This document shows, in pieces, positions 10,873 through 18,177 of a DNA stretch of 64,000 nucleotides. Numbering within the stretch: position 1 is the first letter of the stretch; each line of letters starts with the position of its first letter. The stretch covers positions 3,268,480 to 3,332,479 of the forward strand of contig LT629302.1 of the NCBI GenBank assembly GCA_900104375.1, in the 5' to 3' direction. The DNA comes from Flavobacteriaceae bacterium MAR_2010_188. GTDB taxonomy: Bacteria > Bacteroidota > Bacteroidia > Flavobacteriales > Flavobacteriaceae. A program made the translations under genes and the position numbers. The notes beneath the pieces were generated by a model. That model did not search any database and was not told where the DNA came from. It saw nothing but the letters and a program-made list of their open reading frames with translations.

Positions 10873-11721
10873 TTGAAAGTACTTCAGCGGAAAGACCAAT
10901 TAAAATCTCATATTTCTGAATTAAGAAATAGAAATTTATCCATCGGATTAGTACCCACTATGGGTGCGCTTCATGACGGGCACGGTTCTATCGTAGAAAG
11001 AGCGTTGGAAGAAAATGATTCAGTTGTAGTCAGTATATTTGTAAATCCAACCCAATTTGATAATAAGGAGGATTTAAAAAAATATCCGAGAAATCTTGAC
11101 CAAGACCTAGAGTTTTTACAAAAGATTTCCAAAGAGATTATCGTCTATGCGCCTCATCCTGAAGACATTTACGACGGTAATATAGCATCAGAGCATTTTG
11201 AATTTGGAGGACTAGAAAATGAAATGGAAGGAAAATTTAGAAGCGGTCATTTTGACGGGGTTGGCACCATCGTAAAACGTTTATTAAGATTGGTAATGCC
11301 AGACAGAGCTTATTTCGGTGAAAAGGACTATCAACAATTAACTATTATTAAAAAATTGGTTGAGCTTTCTGACATTCCAGTAGAAATAATGCCTCATCCC
11401 ATTTACCGTGAAAAAGACGGACTTGCTATGAGTTCTAGAAATGGAAGGCTAAATAATGAGATGAGAAAAATTGTTCCCTTCATCTACAAAACCTTGCAGA
11501 CTGCCAAGGAAAAATTTGGCATAGAAAGTGCAGATTCTGTTGGGATTTGGGTGAAAGAGCAATTTCAGGATAACAAAAACTTAAAGTTAGAATATTTTGT
11601 GATTGCCGACGATAAAGAGCTCAAGCCAATAAAAGAGAAAACTAATAACAATGTGTACCGAGCATTTATTGCAGTGTATGCGGACGATGTTAGGCTTATC
11701 GATAACATCGCATTAAATTAA
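10873..11721 (+). CDS. panC: pantoate-beta-alanine ligase (pantothenate synthetase)
   Basis: Joins pantoate and beta-alanine with ATP to make pantothenate (vitamin B5, precursor of CoA). The 282 residues match the family. The HIGH-like motif [13 protein letters not shown] has His at 34 and 37; [16 protein letters not shown] and the MSSRN loop follow. The start is TTG at 10873: no in-frame ATG lies nearby, and the putative promoter box is 26 bases upstream. panD follows after 13 bases and supplies the beta-alanine, so substrate supply and use are encoded together. Confidence 0.96.
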   Translation: MKVLQRKDQLKSHISELRNRNLSIGLVPTMGALHDGHGSIVERALEENDSVVVSIFVNPTQFDNKEDLKKYPRNLDQDLEFLQKISKEIIVYAPHPEDIYDGNIASEHFEFGGLENEMEGKFRSGHFDGVGTIVKRLLRLVMPDRAYFGEKDYQQLTIIKKLVELSDIPVEIMPHPIYREKDGLAMSSRNGRLNNEMRKIVPFIYKTLQTAKEKFGIESADSVGIWVKEQFQDNKNLKLEYFVIADDKELKPIKEKTNNNVYRAFIAVYADDVRLIDNIALN

Positions 11722-11734
11722 ATTTTATTTGCTA

Positions 11735-12085
11735 ATGCAAGTTCAAGTAGTAAAATCAAAAATCCACAGAATTAAAGTCACCGGCGCCGATCTTAATTAC
11801 ATCGGAAGCATAACCATTGACGAAGATTTAATGGATGCTGCTAATATTATTCAAGGTGAAAAAGTTCAGGTTGTAAATAATAGCAACGGAGAACGTTTGG
11901 ATACCTACGTAATTCCTGGTGCAAGAGGTAGTGGCGAAATTACCTTAAATGGTGCTGCCGCTAGAAAGGTTGCAGTTGGTGACGTGCTAATTCTTATAAC
12001 TTACGGATTCATGGACATGGAAGAGGCTAGGACTTTTAAACCTGCCCTTGTCTTTCCCGATGAGAACACCAATCTTCTTAAATAA
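11735..12085 (+). CDS. panD: aspartate 1-decarboxylase
   Basis: A pyruvoyl enzyme that decarboxylates aspartate to beta-alanine, the co-substrate of PanC. With ATG 11735 the protein is 116 residues and begins [20 protein letters not shown], the normal family start; a TTG six bases upstream is in frame but less likely. The self-cleavage site is Gly24-Ser25 in NYIGSIT, where Ser25 becomes the pyruvoyl group. [17 protein letters not shown] and [12 protein letters not shown] are also family motifs. Second gene of the panC operon. Confidence 0.96.
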   Translation: MQVQVVKSKIHRIKVTGADLNYIGSITIDEDLMDAANIIQGEKVQVVNNSNGERLDTYVIPGARGSGEITLNGAAARKVAVGDVLILITYGFMDMEEARTFKPALVFPDENTNLLK

Positions 12086-12091
12086 ACCGTT

Positions 12092-13063
12092 TTGAATTCT
12101 AAAACCAAAAAAGCGTTACGGATTGTAATTCCTTTATTGTTAGCTATTTTCTTTGGTTGGTATACGTTTTCAAAACTTCCCGTTTCAGAAATCATTCCTT
12201 ATTTTAAATCTGCCAATTATAGTTGGATTGTAGCAGGGGTTTTGTTTGGTGGTTTAAGTCATCTTTCTAGAGCTTACCGATGGCAGTTTCTATTAGAGCC
12301 GATGGGCTATAAGGTTAAATTGCCTAATAGTATTATGGCGGTTTTCGTTGCCTATCTTTCAAATTATGGTATCCCAAGGTCAGGAGAAGTTCTTCGAGCT
12401 GCAGTTCTTACTAATTATGAAGGCGTTCCATTCGAAAAAAGTTTTGGAACTATTGTAGCAGAGCGAATGGCAGATATGGCGGTAATGCTTCTAATCATCG
12501 CGATTACCTTGGTGTTAGAATTCAAGTTTATATACGATATCCTCGCGCAATCAATAAACCCAACGAGATTGCTTATTTATCTTGCTATTGTTATTATTGG
12601 TGGCGTGGTGCTATTCAAAATATTAAAAAGGAGCCAATCCAAATTCGCACTTAAGGTCAAAAAGTTTTTAAAAGGCTTAGTTGAAGGTATTTTGAGCATA
12701 TTTAAGATGAAGAAAAAATGGCCATTTATCTTTCATACTCTCTTTATTTGGCTCATGTATATTTTGATGTTTTACGTAACGTCATTCGCGTTACCAGAAT
12801 TAGATAACCTTTCTATCGGTGCGGTTTTAATTGCTTTTATCGCTGCAACTTTTACCATTGCAGCAACCAACGGCGGAATTTTCTTTTATCCCGCAGCTGT
12901 GATGTCGGCACTTATGTTATTCGATTTACCTAAAGAACCGAGTTATGCATTTGGTTGGATTATGTGGTCGGCACAGACTTTGCTGATTATAATTTGTGGT
13001 ATAATCTCCTTTGTTTATTTACCGATTTATAATAGGAAGAAAATATCGGTGAAAGAATCCTAG
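12092..13063 (+). CDS. lysylphosphatidylglycerol synthase-type flippase-domain membrane protein
   Basis: A 323-residue integral membrane protein with about eight hydrophobic segments. It resembles the transmembrane domain of MprF/AglD-type proteins (family UPF0104): SHLSRAYRWQFLLEPMGYKV, YGIPRSGEVLRAAVL and AATNGGIFFYPAAVMSALML. Family members lacking the synthase domain are thought to move lipids or glycolipids across the membrane; the substrate here is unknown. The start is TTG at 12092, six bases after panD, so it is in the pan operon, a placement common in flavobacteria that says little about function. Confidence 0.8.
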   Translation: MNSKTKKALRIVIPLLLAIFFGWYTFSKLPVSEIIPYFKSANYSWIVAGVLFGGLSHLSRAYRWQFLLEPMGYKVKLPNSIMAVFVAYLSNYGIPRSGEVLRAAVLTNYEGVPFEKSFGTIVAERMADMAVMLLIIAITLVLEFKFIYDILAQSINPTRLLIYLAIVIIGGVVLFKILKRSQSKFALKVKKFLKGLVEGILSIFKMKKKWPFIFHTLFIWLMYILMFYVTSFALPELDNLSIGAVLIAFIAATFTIAATNGGIFFYPAAVMSALMLFDLPKEPSYAFGWIMWSAQTLLIIICGIISFVYLPIYNRKKISVKES

Positions 13064-13137
13064 TACTTTTTAAAGACCATTATCATTGAGTCTTAAAATT
13101 TTATAACTTGTTAAACTAAATCTAACATACTTTAAAT

Positions 13138-14289
13138 ATGGTCAAAATCGCCTTTGCCTGTTTAGCATTTCTATTTTTTACTTCTAATAGTGTCGCCCAA
13201 GCCATTTACGAGACTTATAAATCAGATAGGTTACTTCAGTCCCGAGAATTAAAAATACAGCTACCAAGAAATTATGACCGCGATAAAGAAACACAATATC
13301 CTTTGGTCATTGTTTTAGACGGTGATTATCTTTTTGAACCGGTTGTCGGCAATATAGATTATCAATCTTACTGGAATGATATGCCAGAATGTATTGTGGT
13401 GGGCATCAATGAATCCGAATATCGAGATATGGATCTTTCCTATTCAGAACAAAGTGGGCTCCCAATCGATGACGGCGCAAAGTTTTTTGAATTCATAGGG
13501 ATGGAATTGATTCCATACATCCAAGATAAATATAGAGCGTCAAAATTTAGAATCGCGGTGGGCCATGACATGAGTGCCAACTTTATTAATTATTACCTTT
13601 TTAAGGATTATCCAGTCTTTAATGCCTACATAGCTCTGAGTCCTGATTATGCGCCGGATCTTATTAATAAATTACATCAGCGCTTGCCGCTATTACAGTC
13701 AGATACTTTTTATTATTTAGCGACTAGCGAAGGGGATATACCGGCGCTTAAAAAAGATATTGAAACCGCGAATACTTCACTTAAAAGTATCAGTAATGAA
13801 AAGTTCCATTATCGCTATGATGCCTTTGCAGATGCAAATCACTATTCATTGGTAGGTCAAGGAATACCTAGAGCTTTAAATGCGATTTTTGAATTGTACA
13901 AACCAATCGATGCGACCGAATATAAAGATGAAATGCTTACTTACACTGGATCGCCGATGGAATATCTTTTGAATAAGTACGAAAACATCAAGAATTTTTA
14001 TGGCTTCGAGAAAAAGGTCATCGAAAATGATATTAGGGCCGTGGCTGCTGCCGCTAAAAAGAAAGATGACATTGAAGCGGTTAAGGAGCTTTCGAAATAT
14101 GCTAAACAAGAGTTTTCTGATTCCATGATTAGCGCCTATTACCAAGGACTTTATTTTGAAATGGACGGCAATCTTAAAAAGGCGCTCAATTATTATCAAT
14201 CCGGTCTATTGCTTAAAGCGTCTCAATTCATTAATAAGGAAGTTCTGCTAGATAAGATTTACGACCTTAAGGACGAAAAGGATGACTAA
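13138..14289 (+). CDS. esterase-D-fold protein lacking the catalytic serine (copy 1)
   Basis: A secreted 383-residue protein. The signal peptide ends in NSVAQ and is followed by an alpha/beta-hydrolase domain of the putative esterase (PF00756) type: ELKIQLPRNYDRD, YPLVIVLDGDYLF and YIALSPDY. The nucleophile elbow, normally GHSxGG, reads GHDMSAN (residues 142-148), so Asp144 stands where Ser should be and both glycines are lost. A candidate His remains in NHYSLV. The C-terminal 100 residues look helical with a TPR-like unit (YYQGLYFEMDGNLKKALNYY). A tandem homologue follows. It is either inactive (scaffold or binder) or uses another chemistry; I cannot say which. Confidence 0.7.
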   Translation: MVKIAFACLAFLFFTSNSVAQAIYETYKSDRLLQSRELKIQLPRNYDRDKETQYPLVIVLDGDYLFEPVVGNIDYQSYWNDMPECIVVGINESEYRDMDLSYSEQSGLPIDDGAKFFEFIGMELIPYIQDKYRASKFRIAVGHDMSANFINYYLFKDYPVFNAYIALSPDYAPDLINKLHQRLPLLQSDTFYYLATSEGDIPALKKDIETANTSLKSISNEKFHYRYDAFADANHYSLVGQGIPRALNAIFELYKPIDATEYKDEMLTYTGSPMEYLLNKYENIKNFYGFEKKVIENDIRAVAAAAKKKDDIEAVKELSKYAKQEFSDSMISAYYQGLYFEMDGNLKKALNYYQSGLLLKASQFINKEVLLDKIYDLKDEKDD

Positions 14290-14310
14290 AAAATACACTT
14301 TATCGAAAAT

Positions 14311-14339
14311 ATTCGTGTTTTAACATTAAAAACACGAAT
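14311..14339 (+). terminator. 11-base-pair hairpin between the two esterase-like genes
   Basis: ATTCGTGTTTT (14311-14321) pairs perfectly with AAAACACGAAT (14329-14339) around a 7-base loop. The U-tract after it is short (TTTAG), so it may be a weak terminator, an attenuator or an mRNA-stabilising hairpin. Confidence 0.5.
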
Positions 14340-14363
14340 TTAGTTCTCCTTAACCTACCAGTA

Positions 14364-15542
14364 ATGAGAACGACTTTCACTTTATTTTTTTTCGCAGTTA
14401 CCATAATTTTCAACTCTTTTGGTCAGACCGAAAAATTCGAATCCCGTAAGCTTAACTCCGTAAGGGGTTTAAAGATTAAACTTCCAAAAAATTATGATCC
14501 AGACTCTGGATTAAAGCATCCATTAATCGTTGTTTTTGATGCCGATTACCTGTTTGGACCTGTAGTGGGGCAGACAGAATTCCAAACCTATTTTGACCAG
14601 ATGCCTAGCTCTATTATCGTGGGCATCGTTCAAGGGAACGAGCGTTTTTATGATAGCTATTTTGATGAAATATCAGGTCTCCCATTAGAAACAGGTGCAA
14701 GATTTTATGAGTTCGTAGCGCAAGAGTTACTTCCATACATTGATTCTAAATACAACACCAGTAAATTCAGAGTTGCGGTAGGTCATAACATTATGGGCAA
14801 TTTTATCAATTCGTTTCTTTTAAAAGAAGATCCATTGTTTAAGGCATATATCAATATCAGTCCAGACTTCACCGGAGAAATGGGGTCTAACGTAGCACAA
14901 CGATTGTCTTATTGCAAACAAGATATCTTTTATTATATGGCGACCAGTAAAGCAGATATAACTTCTATCAGAAAATCGATCATTAATACCCATGTAAAGA
15001 TCGCTGATATCGAAAACGACCATTTGACTTATTATTTTGATGACTTTACGGAACAGACCCATAATGGTCTGGTAACTGCTGCGGTTTCAAAAGCCATGGA
15101 TAAAATCTTTGATATCTATCAGCCTTTAAGTGAAAAGGAATTGACCGAAAAAGTCGCCAAGTATGATGGAACCCTTGACCAATATCTGATTAATCGTTAT
15201 AGTCGTATTGAAGACTTGTTCGGAATCGAAAAGAAAATCTCAGAAGAAGAATTTGAAAAGGTTATTGCAGTAGCCGAAAAACGAGAAGATTTAGAGTCAT
15301 TACAAAAAATAGGAAAACTGGCATTAAAGCAGGACCCAACTTCACTTTTGGGGACTTATTATTTGGCTTTACATGCCGAGAAATCAGGAAAGCCAAAAAA
15401 AGCAGCGAAATTATACGATGCGGCTCTGGCAATGGATCCAACTTCCCATATTGATAAAGACTTTATTCTATCTAAAGTTGAAGGTTTAAATCTTGCAACT
15501 ACAGACGAAGAAATTGACGATGAGGACATCGATGATAACTAG
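14364..15542 (+). CDS. esterase-D-fold protein lacking the catalytic serine (copy 2)
   Basis: A 392-residue secreted paralogue of the preceding gene, with the same order: signal peptide ending NSFGQ, hydrolase domain (LKIKLPKNYDPDSG, HPLIVVFDADYLF, YINISPDF) and TPR-like C-terminus (YYLALHAEKSGKPKKAAKLY). The nucleophile elbow reads GHNIMGN, so Asn142 replaces Ser. The tail is very acidic (TDEEIDDEDIDDN). Because the two copies differ at the nucleophile position (Asp and Asn) yet keep the fold, the loss of Ser seems to predate or accompany the duplication. Function is unknown; hydrolase annotation from the fold alone would mislead. Confidence 0.7.
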   Translation: MRTTFTLFFFAVTIIFNSFGQTEKFESRKLNSVRGLKIKLPKNYDPDSGLKHPLIVVFDADYLFGPVVGQTEFQTYFDQMPSSIIVGIVQGNERFYDSYFDEISGLPLETGARFYEFVAQELLPYIDSKYNTSKFRVAVGHNIMGNFINSFLLKEDPLFKAYINISPDFTGEMGSNVAQRLSYCKQDIFYYMATSKADITSIRKSIINTHVKIADIENDHLTYYFDDFTEQTHNGLVTAAVSKAMDKIFDIYQPLSEKELTEKVAKYDGTLDQYLINRYSRIEDLFGIEKKISEEEFEKVIAVAEKREDLESLQKIGKLALKQDPTSLLGTYYLALHAEKSGKPKKAAKLYDAALAMDPTSHIDKDFILSKVEGLNLATTDEEIDDEDIDDN

Positions 15543-15776
15543 TTTTCAGTAGCTCCACATCATCCTATAGTGTCTTATTCAAATTTATAAAAGAGACGTT
15601 CGATATTTTATGTAAAGAATAAATGAAAGGTCTTCTAAAAGGATAAATATACTATTGATTGATTATCTGTTAGTTAATATTAAGTCTTGATTCTCTATTC
15701 TAGAAGCGAAGCGGTCTCTATTCTTTTCCCTAAAATTAGTGCTTAAATATCTTTATTTTAGCCTCAAATTTGGGAA

Positions 15777-17135
15777 ATGGCTAAGATAAAAACCACTTTT
15801 TTTTGTCAAAATTGCGGAACACAATACTCTAAATGGCAAGGACAATGTACTGCCTGCAAGGAATGGAATACCATTGTGGAAGAAGTAATTCAGAAAGAGG
15901 AAAAATCTACCTGGAAAACTCCAACATCACCCTTAAAAAGAGCATCATTACCGCTTAGAATCAACGAAATTGATACTTCCCAAGATACGCGATTAGACAC
16001 ATTAGATTCCGAATTTAATCGGGTGCTTGGCGGTGGGTTGGTTCATGGTTCAATGACTTTATTGGGTGGAGAACCGGGAATTGGTAAGAGCACGTTAATG
16101 CTTCAAATTGCACTAAAACTTCCTTATAAAACACTCTATGTTTCAGGTGAAGAAAGTCAAAAACAGATTAAGATGCGAGCAGATCGTATTGAACCTAATA
16201 GTACCTCTTGCTATATTCTTACCGAAACCAAGACTCAAAATATTTTCAAACAAATTGAACAGCTAGAACCAGATGTATTGGTCATTGATTCAATACAAAC
16301 CCTTCACAGCGATTATATTGACTCTTCTGCAGGCAGTATTTCTCAGGTTAAGGAATGCACAACCGAGCTTATTAAATTTGCAAAGGAAACAGCGACACCA
16401 GTTATTCTGATTGGGCATATTACAAAAGAGGGCAGCATTGCAGGTCCAAAAATTCTGGAACATATGGTAGATACCGTACTCCAATTTGAAGGAGATCGCA
16501 ATCATGTTTTCAGGATTCTTCGAGCAAATAAAAATAGATTTGGATCTACTAACGAATTGGGCATCTACGAAATGCAAGGTTCAGGTTTAAGGGAAGTAAG
16601 CAACCCCAGTGAAATATTGATTTCCCAAAAAGATGAAGACTTAAGTGGTAATGCCGTCGCTTCGACCTTGGAAGGGATGAGGTCGTTACTTATTGAAGTT
16701 CAGGCCTTGGTAAGTTCTGCAGTATATGGAACACCTCAACGTTCGGCAACAGGTTTTAATTCTAAACGCTTGAATATGTTGTTGGCGGTTTTAGAGAAGC
16801 GGGCAGGATTTAGACTTGGTACCAAAGATGTTTTCCTAAATATTACTGGCGGTATTACGGTAGACGACCCGGCAATCGATTTGGCAGTGGTAGCCGCAAT
16901 ATTATCTTCTAATGAAGATGTGGCATTGAGCCAAGACATTTGTTTTGCGGCTGAGGTTGGACTTTCTGGTGAAATTAGACCTGTGCAAAGAATAGAACAA
17001 CGAATACTGGAAGCTGAAAAGCTTGGATTTTCCACGATATATGTTTCGGCTTATAACAAAATCGGACTTCAGAATACAGCCATTAAAGTGCAGCTGATTA
17101 CTAAAATTGAAGATTTGGTGGCGTATATTTGTTAA
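15777..17135 (+). CDS. radA: DNA repair protein RadA (Sms)
   Basis: A RecA-related ATPase that drives branch migration in recombinational repair. The 452 residues show all family parts: an N-terminal C4 zinc finger (CQNCGTQYSKWQGQCTACKE), Walker A GGEPGIGKST at about residues 97-106, the RadA-specific NKNRFGS motif near 247, and a Lon-like C-terminal domain (DVFLNITGGITVDDPAIDLA, AEVGLSGEIRPV). The ATG at 15777 is well placed. The gene is followed directly by the palindromic repeat array starting at 17141. Confidence 0.97.
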   Translation: MAKIKTTFFCQNCGTQYSKWQGQCTACKEWNTIVEEVIQKEEKSTWKTPTSPLKRASLPLRINEIDTSQDTRLDTLDSEFNRVLGGGLVHGSMTLLGGEPGIGKSTLMLQIALKLPYKTLYVSGEESQKQIKMRADRIEPNSTSCYILTETKTQNIFKQIEQLEPDVLVIDSIQTLHSDYIDSSAGSISQVKECTTELIKFAKETATPVILIGHITKEGSIAGPKILEHMVDTVLQFEGDRNHVFRILRANKNRFGSTNELGIYEMQGSGLREVSNPSEILISQKDEDLSGNAVASTLEGMRSLLIEVQALVSSAVYGTPQRSATGFNSKRLNMLLAVLEKRAGFRLGTKDVFLNITGGITVDDPAIDLAVVAAILSSNEDVALSQDICFAAEVGLSGEIRPVQRIEQRILEAEKLGFSTIYVSAYNKIGLQNTAIKVQLITKIEDLVAYIC

Positions 17136-17140
17136 TTAAC

Positions 17141-17262
17141 GTCATTGCGAGTGCAACGAAGCAATCTATATATAGACAGGTATGTCTCATATTTTAGGTT
17201 CACATCATTAGACCTGCCTGCCGGCAGGCAGGTTACTTCGGTCGTCCCTCCCTCTAAATTAC
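17141..17262. repeat. long variant palindromic unit carrying a 22-base perfect palindrome
   Basis: It has the normal left arm (GTCATTGCGAG...AAGCAATCT) but a longer, different centre and a degraded right end (CTCTAAATTAC instead of CTCGTAATGAC). Just before the right arm lies ACCTGCCTGCC/GGCAGGCAGGT (17212-17233), a perfect 22-base palindrome that looks inserted. Confidence 0.7.
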
Positions 17263-17272
17263 CATTCGGAAC

Positions 17273-17355
17273 GTCATGGCGAGTGCAACGAAGCAATCTT
17301 TAGAATGAGAGTTCACCTCATGGGATTACTTCGGTCGTTCCTCCCTCGTTATGAC
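17273..17355. repeat. 83-base palindromic unit
   Basis: The left arm GTCATGGCGAG...AAGCAATCT is inverted at the right end as GGATTACTTCGG...CTCGTTATGAC. The centre holds a small inner stem (ATGAG/CTCAT). Length is exactly 83 bases. Confidence 0.8.
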
Positions 17356-17370
17356 GGATAAATAAGGAGC

Positions 17371-17385
17371 CTTCCTCGTTATGAC
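17371..17385. repeat. relic of a right arm end
   Basis: CTTCCTCGTTATGAC repeats the last 15 bases of the right arm with no matching left part, as if a unit had been truncated or partly duplicated. Confidence 0.55.
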
Positions 17386-17397
17386 GGTTACATCATA

Positions 17398-17430
17398 AGA
17401 TTACTTCTGTCGTACCTCCCTCGTAATGAC
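17398..17430. repeat. solo 33-base right arm
   Basis: AGATTACTTCTG...CTCGTAATGAC, the same 33-base length as the right arm of full units, with no left arm in front. Confidence 0.7.
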
Positions 17431-17439
17431 AATTGTAAC

Positions 17440-17522
17440 GTCATTGCGAACGAGGTGAAGCAATCTGTCTAATTGTAGTTCGATGCATGAGATTACTTTG
17501 GTTGGTCCTCTCTCGTAATGAC
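17440..17522. repeat. 83-base palindromic unit adjoining the GIY-YIG gene
   Basis: GTCATTGCGAA...AAGCAATCT and AGATTACTTTGG...CTCGTAATGAC form the inverted arms. It ends five bases before the stop codon of the GIY-YIG gene. Length is exactly 83 bases. Confidence 0.8.
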
Positions 17523-17527
17523 GTTAA

Positions 17528-17824
17528 TCAAAATGCAAACAACCATCCATCTGATAAATCGTTCCATTCAGCATTCGTAGAATTTATCAATTCTTCTTTT
17601 CGTTTTCTATTACCTGATTTTATTTGTTTTTCTCTTGCAATGGCTTGCCTTATATCATCGAATTCCTCGAAATAAACTAAAATATCGCAATTATACTTAC
17701 TGGCAGATCCTTTATAAAATTTGGTTTTATGTTGGTAAATCCTTTTCAGTAAATCAATTGTCACACCAACGTAAATTACGGTTTTGATTTTATTGGTTAG
17801 GATATAAACAAAGGACTTCTTCAT
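17528..17824 (-). CDS. single-domain GIY-YIG nuclease inside the palindromic array
   Basis: A 98-residue protein made only of a GIY-YIG nuclease domain: VYI at residues 6-8, IYVGVT at 17-22, the catalytic Arg at 28 (LLKRIYQHK) and the metal-binding Glu at 65 (AREKQIK), ending WNDLSDGWLF. These are the residues needed for DNA cleavage. Small proteins of this kind are common in Bacteroidota and usually called UvrC-like or UPF0213-like. It is bracketed on both sides by 83-base palindromic units and solo arms and lies opposite to radA and ileS. The setting suggests the nuclease acts on, or spreads with, the palindromes; that is inference. Confidence 0.85.
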   Translation of the reverse strand: MKKSFVYILTNKIKTVIYVGVTIDLLKRIYQHKTKFYKGSASKYNCDILVYFEEFDDIRQAIAREKQIKSGNRKRKEELINSTNAEWNDLSDGWLFAF

Positions 17825-17859
17825 GTTTCAAAAATAAACTTTTTACAACATTCAAGTTG

Positions 17860-17892
17860 ATATTACTTCGGTCGTTACTCCCTCGTAATGAC
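17860..17892. repeat. solo 33-base right arm upstream of the GIY-YIG gene
   Basis: ATATTACTTCGG...CTCGTAATGAC, 36 bases before the GIY-YIG start. Together with 17440-17522 it brackets the gene with the same element. Confidence 0.7.
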
Positions 17893-17902
17893 CGGTCGGA
17901 AC

Positions 17903-17985
17903 GTCATTGCGAGTGCAACGAAGCAATCTGTCTAAGTGTAGTTTCATTCACGAGATTACTTCGGTCGTATCTTCCTCGTAATGAC
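17903..17985. repeat. 83-base palindromic unit
   Basis: The best preserved copy. Left arm GTCATTGCGAG...AAGCAATCT; right arm AGATTACTTCGG...CTCGTAATGAC. Flanking AAC and GTT extend the inverted repeat by three base pairs on each side. Confidence 0.8.
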
Positions 17986-17998
17986 GTTTCATATCAAA

Positions 17999-18031
17999 AG
18001 ATTACTATGATTGTTCCTCCCTGCTAATGAC
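17999..18031. repeat. solo 33-base right arm, diverged
   Basis: AGATTACTATGA...CTGCTAATGAC, the same length and orientation as the other solo arms, with several substitutions. Confidence 0.65.
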
Positions 18032-18145
18032 TAATTGTAACGTTTATAGGATTTCATCATTTAAAACTCATACCTATGGTAACTCAGGTCTTGCCCTCTT
18101 TCGGTATTTTTTGATTTTAATGCTAAAAATTTTCGCTATAATTCT

Positions 18146-18153
18146 TAATTTCG
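18146..18153 (+). promoter_or_regulatory. possible -7 box of the ileS promoter
   Basis: TAATTTCG matches seven of eight positions of TAnnTTTG and lies 25 bases before the ileS start. Weak by itself. Confidence 0.3.
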
Positions 18154-18177
18154 CAGCCTTAAAGAGCGAAAGCAACA

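Larger units (their letters stand above)
17136..17527. repeat. palindromic repeat array, left block
   Basis: This 392-base stretch between radA and the GIY-YIG gene holds no gene. It is almost wholly made of palindromic units and solo arms: a long variant unit (17141-17262), two 83-base units (17273-17355, 17440-17522), a relic of the right end (17371-17385) and one solo right arm (17398-17430). Short linkers ending in GGAAC or GTAAC join them. Confidence 0.85.
17825..18177. repeat. palindromic repeat array, right block, and ileS leader
   Basis: No gene in this 353-base gap. It holds a solo right arm (17860-17892), a full 83-base unit (17903-17985) and another solo right arm (17999-18031). 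The remaining 146 bases are the ileS leader with a weak -7 box. Confidence 0.8.

Noticed and set aside
15543-15776. tRNA or small RNA gene before radA
   Set aside because: No cloverleaf or strong stem is visible; the stretch is AT-rich with short repeated words.
17141-18031. CRISPR array
   Set aside because: The units are themselves palindromic, are joined by very short linkers rather than uniform unique spacers, vary in arrangement (full units and solo arms), and no cas genes are present.
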